A stretch of 64,000 nucleotides of DNA from Alcanivorax sp. (GTDB taxonomy: Bacteria > Pseudomonadota > Gammaproteobacteria > Pseudomonadales > Alcanivoracaceae). The stretch lies in the NCBI RefSeq assembly GCF_019431375.1, contig NZ_CP080267.1, forward strand, positions 3,041,933-3,105,932. The letters are read 5' to 3'. Every line of letters begins with the position of its first letter. Within the stretch, counting starts at the first letter, position 1. A program made the translations under genes and the position numbers. The notes under the pieces were generated by a model. The model ran no database searches. It saw only the letters and a list, made by a program, of their open reading frames with translations, and was not told the DNA's origin. Positions 61,789-64,000 of this stretch are shown here, piece after piece.

Positions 61789-63025
61789 CTACATCACCAG
61801 CAACTGTCCCAGCCCCAGTACAGCAATGAAGCCGATGCTGTAGGCCACCAACAGATACAGAAAATAGCGCAGATAGCTGACAAAGGTCAGCGCTTTCACC
61901 TTGCTCATGGCGATCACACCGGCGGCAGAGCCGATGATCAGCAGGGAGCCGCCCACGCCCACCGAATAGGTCAGCGACAGCCACTCCGGCAGGGTCATCT
62001 CGATACCGGAATTGAGCAGTGCAGCGGTGTAGTGGCACGTTGTCGAACATGGCCGAGGCAATCCCCACCAGGAAGTTGGCCGCCACCGGTGGCATCAGGT
62101 CATACAGTGCCGGGAAGTAGGCCAGCATGCCCAGTTCCTTGAGCATGCCTACCAGGAGCAATACTCCGAGGAAAAACAGCAGGGTGTCGAATTCGATCTT
62201 GCGGATGTAATCCAGCACCGGCTCGTCCTTGTTGAGAAACTGCACCACCAGGAACATCAGTGACAGGCCAAACAGGAAACACAGTACCGGCGGAATCCCG
62301 AAAGCCACGTTGCCAGCGATGGTGCCGAGAATGGTGGCAAAGAACAGCACCGCAATGGCCTTGTCGCCCCGGTCGATCGTGCTTTCCTGTTTCTTGATCA
62401 CTACCTCACCGCTGAGCCCCAGCGACAGCATGCCGGCCAGCACCGCCACGGCGCCGGCGGCGGGCAGGCTGAGCAGCAGCAGATCGGGGATTTCCACCTT
62501 GTCCGCCAGGAAGATCATCAGCGTTGTGACATCGCCGGTGATCAGGGCGGTGCCACCTGCATTCACCGAGAACACCACCAGCACCACATAACGCAGCAAT
62601 TTTTCCGTAGGCAGTTTCAGGTTCATCAGCACCGCAATGCACACCAGGGTGGCGGTGATGTTGTCGGCCAGGGAGGAGAACAGGAAGGCAAACAGGCCGG
62701 TGAGCAGCATCAGTTTGCGTTCGCTGATGCGGGTGGGCATCAGTCGATTGACGATGCTGTCGATGATGCCCTTGCCGGACAGATAGGCCACAAAGGTCAT
62801 GGCGGCCATCAGGAACAGCCACAGGGTGGCGATATCCAGCAGGTTTTCGTCCAGCCTTTCCATCAGCACTTCATGGCTTAGATGGGCGGGTGGGGCGATG
62901 AAAAGCAGCAACCAGGCCAGGGAGCCGAAGAACAATGTGGTCTTGGCCTTGTCGATGTGGACCATGTCTTCGACGACGATGGACAGAAAACCCAGTGCTA
63001 CCAGAATCAGTAAAACGGTGCTCAT
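61789..63025 (-). pseudogene. nhaD: Sodium/proton antiporter NhaD, frameshifted near the 3' end
   Basis: NhaD-type Na+/H+ antiporter, common in marine and halotolerant bacteria. About 11-12 hydrophobic segments are visible. SLADNITATLVCIA and ALITGDVTTLMIF are conserved transport-core sequences. The frame is broken at about 62028-62034: the sequence reads MFDNVPL, then one extra base shifts out of TAALLNSGIEMTLPEWLSL, which continues in another frame to the stop at 61789 (GQLLVM). Without the extra base the protein would be ~414 aa and complete. ATG at 63025 follows GAGAG. The break is likely an assembly indel but may be real. Confidence 0.85.
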
Positions 63026-63184
63026 GACGGGCATCTCTCACGGCAGGAAGTGGAGGGCGGCGGTATTCTAGGTTCTTTTTGAACCGGGTTCATCAATAAC
63101 CCTGTTTTTATTCACTGTGAACGCCCACGTGATGAAAAAAAATACCCATGAAAGGGCAAAATTACGGTCCAGCCCCTTTTAATC

Positions 63185-63203
63185 AATGAGAATAATTCGC
63201 ATT
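63185..63203. promoter_or_regulatory. Fur box
   Basis: AATGAGAAT-A-ATTCGCATT, a 9-1-9 palindrome with a single mismatch, closely matches the Fur consensus. It lies 79 bases before the imelysin gene. Confidence 0.8.
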
Positions 63204-63281
63204 ATTGCGTCTTGATGTTTTTGGTGCTGCCCGTTGCTGGCACTGTTTCACTTGCTTTCACACGATATGTCGAGGAATTCC

Positions 63282-64000
63282 ATGTTGTCCCGCCTCTCTA
63301 CCGGGGGCCTGTTGCTGGCCTCTCTGCTGCTCACTGCCTGCAGTGAAGAACCTTCTTCCGCTTCGGAGCCGGCCTACGACGAGGTCCGTGCCCGGCAGGT
63401 CATCAAGCATTATGCGGACCTGGCGCTGGCGGCCTACAGCGATGCCCTGAGCGAGGCCCGCGAACTGCAGGGGCAGATTGATACCCTGCTGACCGATCCC
63501 AGTGAGGAAACCCTGGCCGCGGCCCGTCAGGCCTGGCGCGATGCCCGGGTGCCCTACATGCAGACCGAGGTATTCCGGTTCGGCAACGTGGTGGTGGACG
63601 AGTGGGAAGGGCAGGTGAATGCCTGGCCTCTTGATGAAGGCCTGATCGATTATGTGGATGACAATTACCAGGCGGTAATGGGTAGCCCTGGTGCCCGCGC
63701 TAATATCATCGCCAGCCAGTCGCTGAAAATCGGTGAACAACAACTGGATCTGAGTGAGCTGACGCCGGAGCTGCTTGCCAGCCTGAACGAGCTGGGTGGC
63801 TCCGAAGCGAATGTGGCTACCGGTTATCATGCCATCGAGTTTTTGCTCTGGGGGCAGGACCTTAACGGTACCGATGCTGGCGCCGGGGAACGCCCGGCTA
63901 CGGATTTTGCCACCGGCAATGATGCCACCGGCGGCCACAACGAACGTCGCCGCGACTACTTGAAAGTGGTTACCGATTTGCTGATCAGTGATCTGGAAGC
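63282..64000 (+). CDS. Imelysin-family (M75) lipoprotein, 3' end outside the window
   Basis: Partial: at least 239 codons to the window end with no stop. The signal peptide ends at LTAC (Cys20), so it is a lipoprotein. The body starts VRARQVIKHYADLALAAYSD and includes the family GxHxxE motif in GYHAIEFLLWGQD near residue 187 and FRFGNVVVDEWEGQVNAWPL near 107. Imelysin-like (IrpA/ICMP) proteins are iron-regulated surface or periplasmic proteins once called peptidases but probably involved in iron handling. CGAGGAATTCC precedes the ATG. The upstream Fur box supports iron control. Confidence 0.88.
   Translation, partial: MLSRLSTGGLLLASLLLTACSEEPSSASEPAYDEVRARQVIKHYADLALAAYSDALSEARELQGQIDTLLTDPSEETLAAARQAWRDARVPYMQTEVFRFGNVVVDEWEGQVNAWPLDEGLIDYVDDNYQAVMGSPGARANIIASQSLKIGEQQLDLSELTPELLASLNELGGSEANVATGYHAIEFLLWGQDLNGTDAGAGERPATDFATGNDATGGHNERRRDYLKVVTDLLISDLE

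Noticed and set aside
1..64000. CRISPR array, rRNA or tRNA genes
   Set aside because: No regular short repeats with spacers, rRNA or tRNA-like sequences were recognised by eye.

Overview
The window looks like chromosome of a marine hydrocarbon-degrading gammaproteobacterium, most probably Alcanivorax or a close relative. This is inferred from high-GC, Pseudomonas-like gene order (ahcY, metK, ArsR-methyltransferase, tkt, epd, pgk, fba; zapA, 6S RNA, 5-FCL; ygfB, pepP, ubiH, ubiI), a split glycine decarboxylase, and tandem pairs of FadL-like porins and large lipoproteins that resemble the AupA/AupB alkane-uptake genes of marine hydrocarbonoclastic bacteria.

Layout. 1-4.0 kb: activated methyl cycle on the minus strand (ahcY behind an S-adenosylhomocysteine riboswitch, metK, and an ArsR-methyltransferase regulator with its own palindromic operator). 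4.2-9.6 kb: central carbon operon tkt-epd-pgk-fba, closed by a 20-bp stem terminator. 9.6-17 kb: META lipoprotein, flavin reductase, alpha/beta hydrolase, a charged coiled-coil periplasmic protein, rpiA and ilvA. The rpiA/ilvA locus carries a forward-inverted-forward duplication that is either a tandem inversion duplication or, more likely, an assembly artefact. 17-24 kb: 5-FCL, 6S RNA, zapA, a ZapB-like protein, ygfB-pepP-ubiH-ubiI. 24-26.6 kb: iron ABC transporter genes without an ATPase, behind a Fur-like box. 26.8-41.2 kb: three consecutive pairs of an outer-membrane barrel (about 452 aa) and an Ig-like lipoprotein (about 1,000 aa). 41.4-46.1 kb: gcvT, gcvH, gcvPA, gcvPB.

46.1-50.8 kb is an AT-richer chromosomal integron. 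Its integrase gene is cut by a 1,229-bp IS3-family element with a 3-bp target duplication, and a LexA-like box, a putative attI and four cassettes with three recognisable attC sites follow. 51-53 kb: BCCT transporter. 53.4-57.9 kb: a tightly overlapping four-gene operon (DUF3348, DUF802, OmpA, DUF2894) built like a MotAB/ZorAB proton-driven stator. 58-64 kb: rof, a DoxX-like protein, a phospholipase-D lipoprotein, small unknown genes, a GNAT acetyltransferase, a frameshifted nhaD, and a Fur-boxed imelysin lipoprotein that runs off the right edge.

Four genes or ORFs are broken by single short indels (iron permease, second Ig-like lipoprotein, last integron cassette, nhaD), two of them at homopolymers. 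With the error-rich inverted ilvA segment this suggests residual sequencing or assembly errors, so frameshift calls should be treated with caution. Families of short palindromic extragenic repeats fill most larger gaps. No tRNA, rRNA or CRISPR array was seen.
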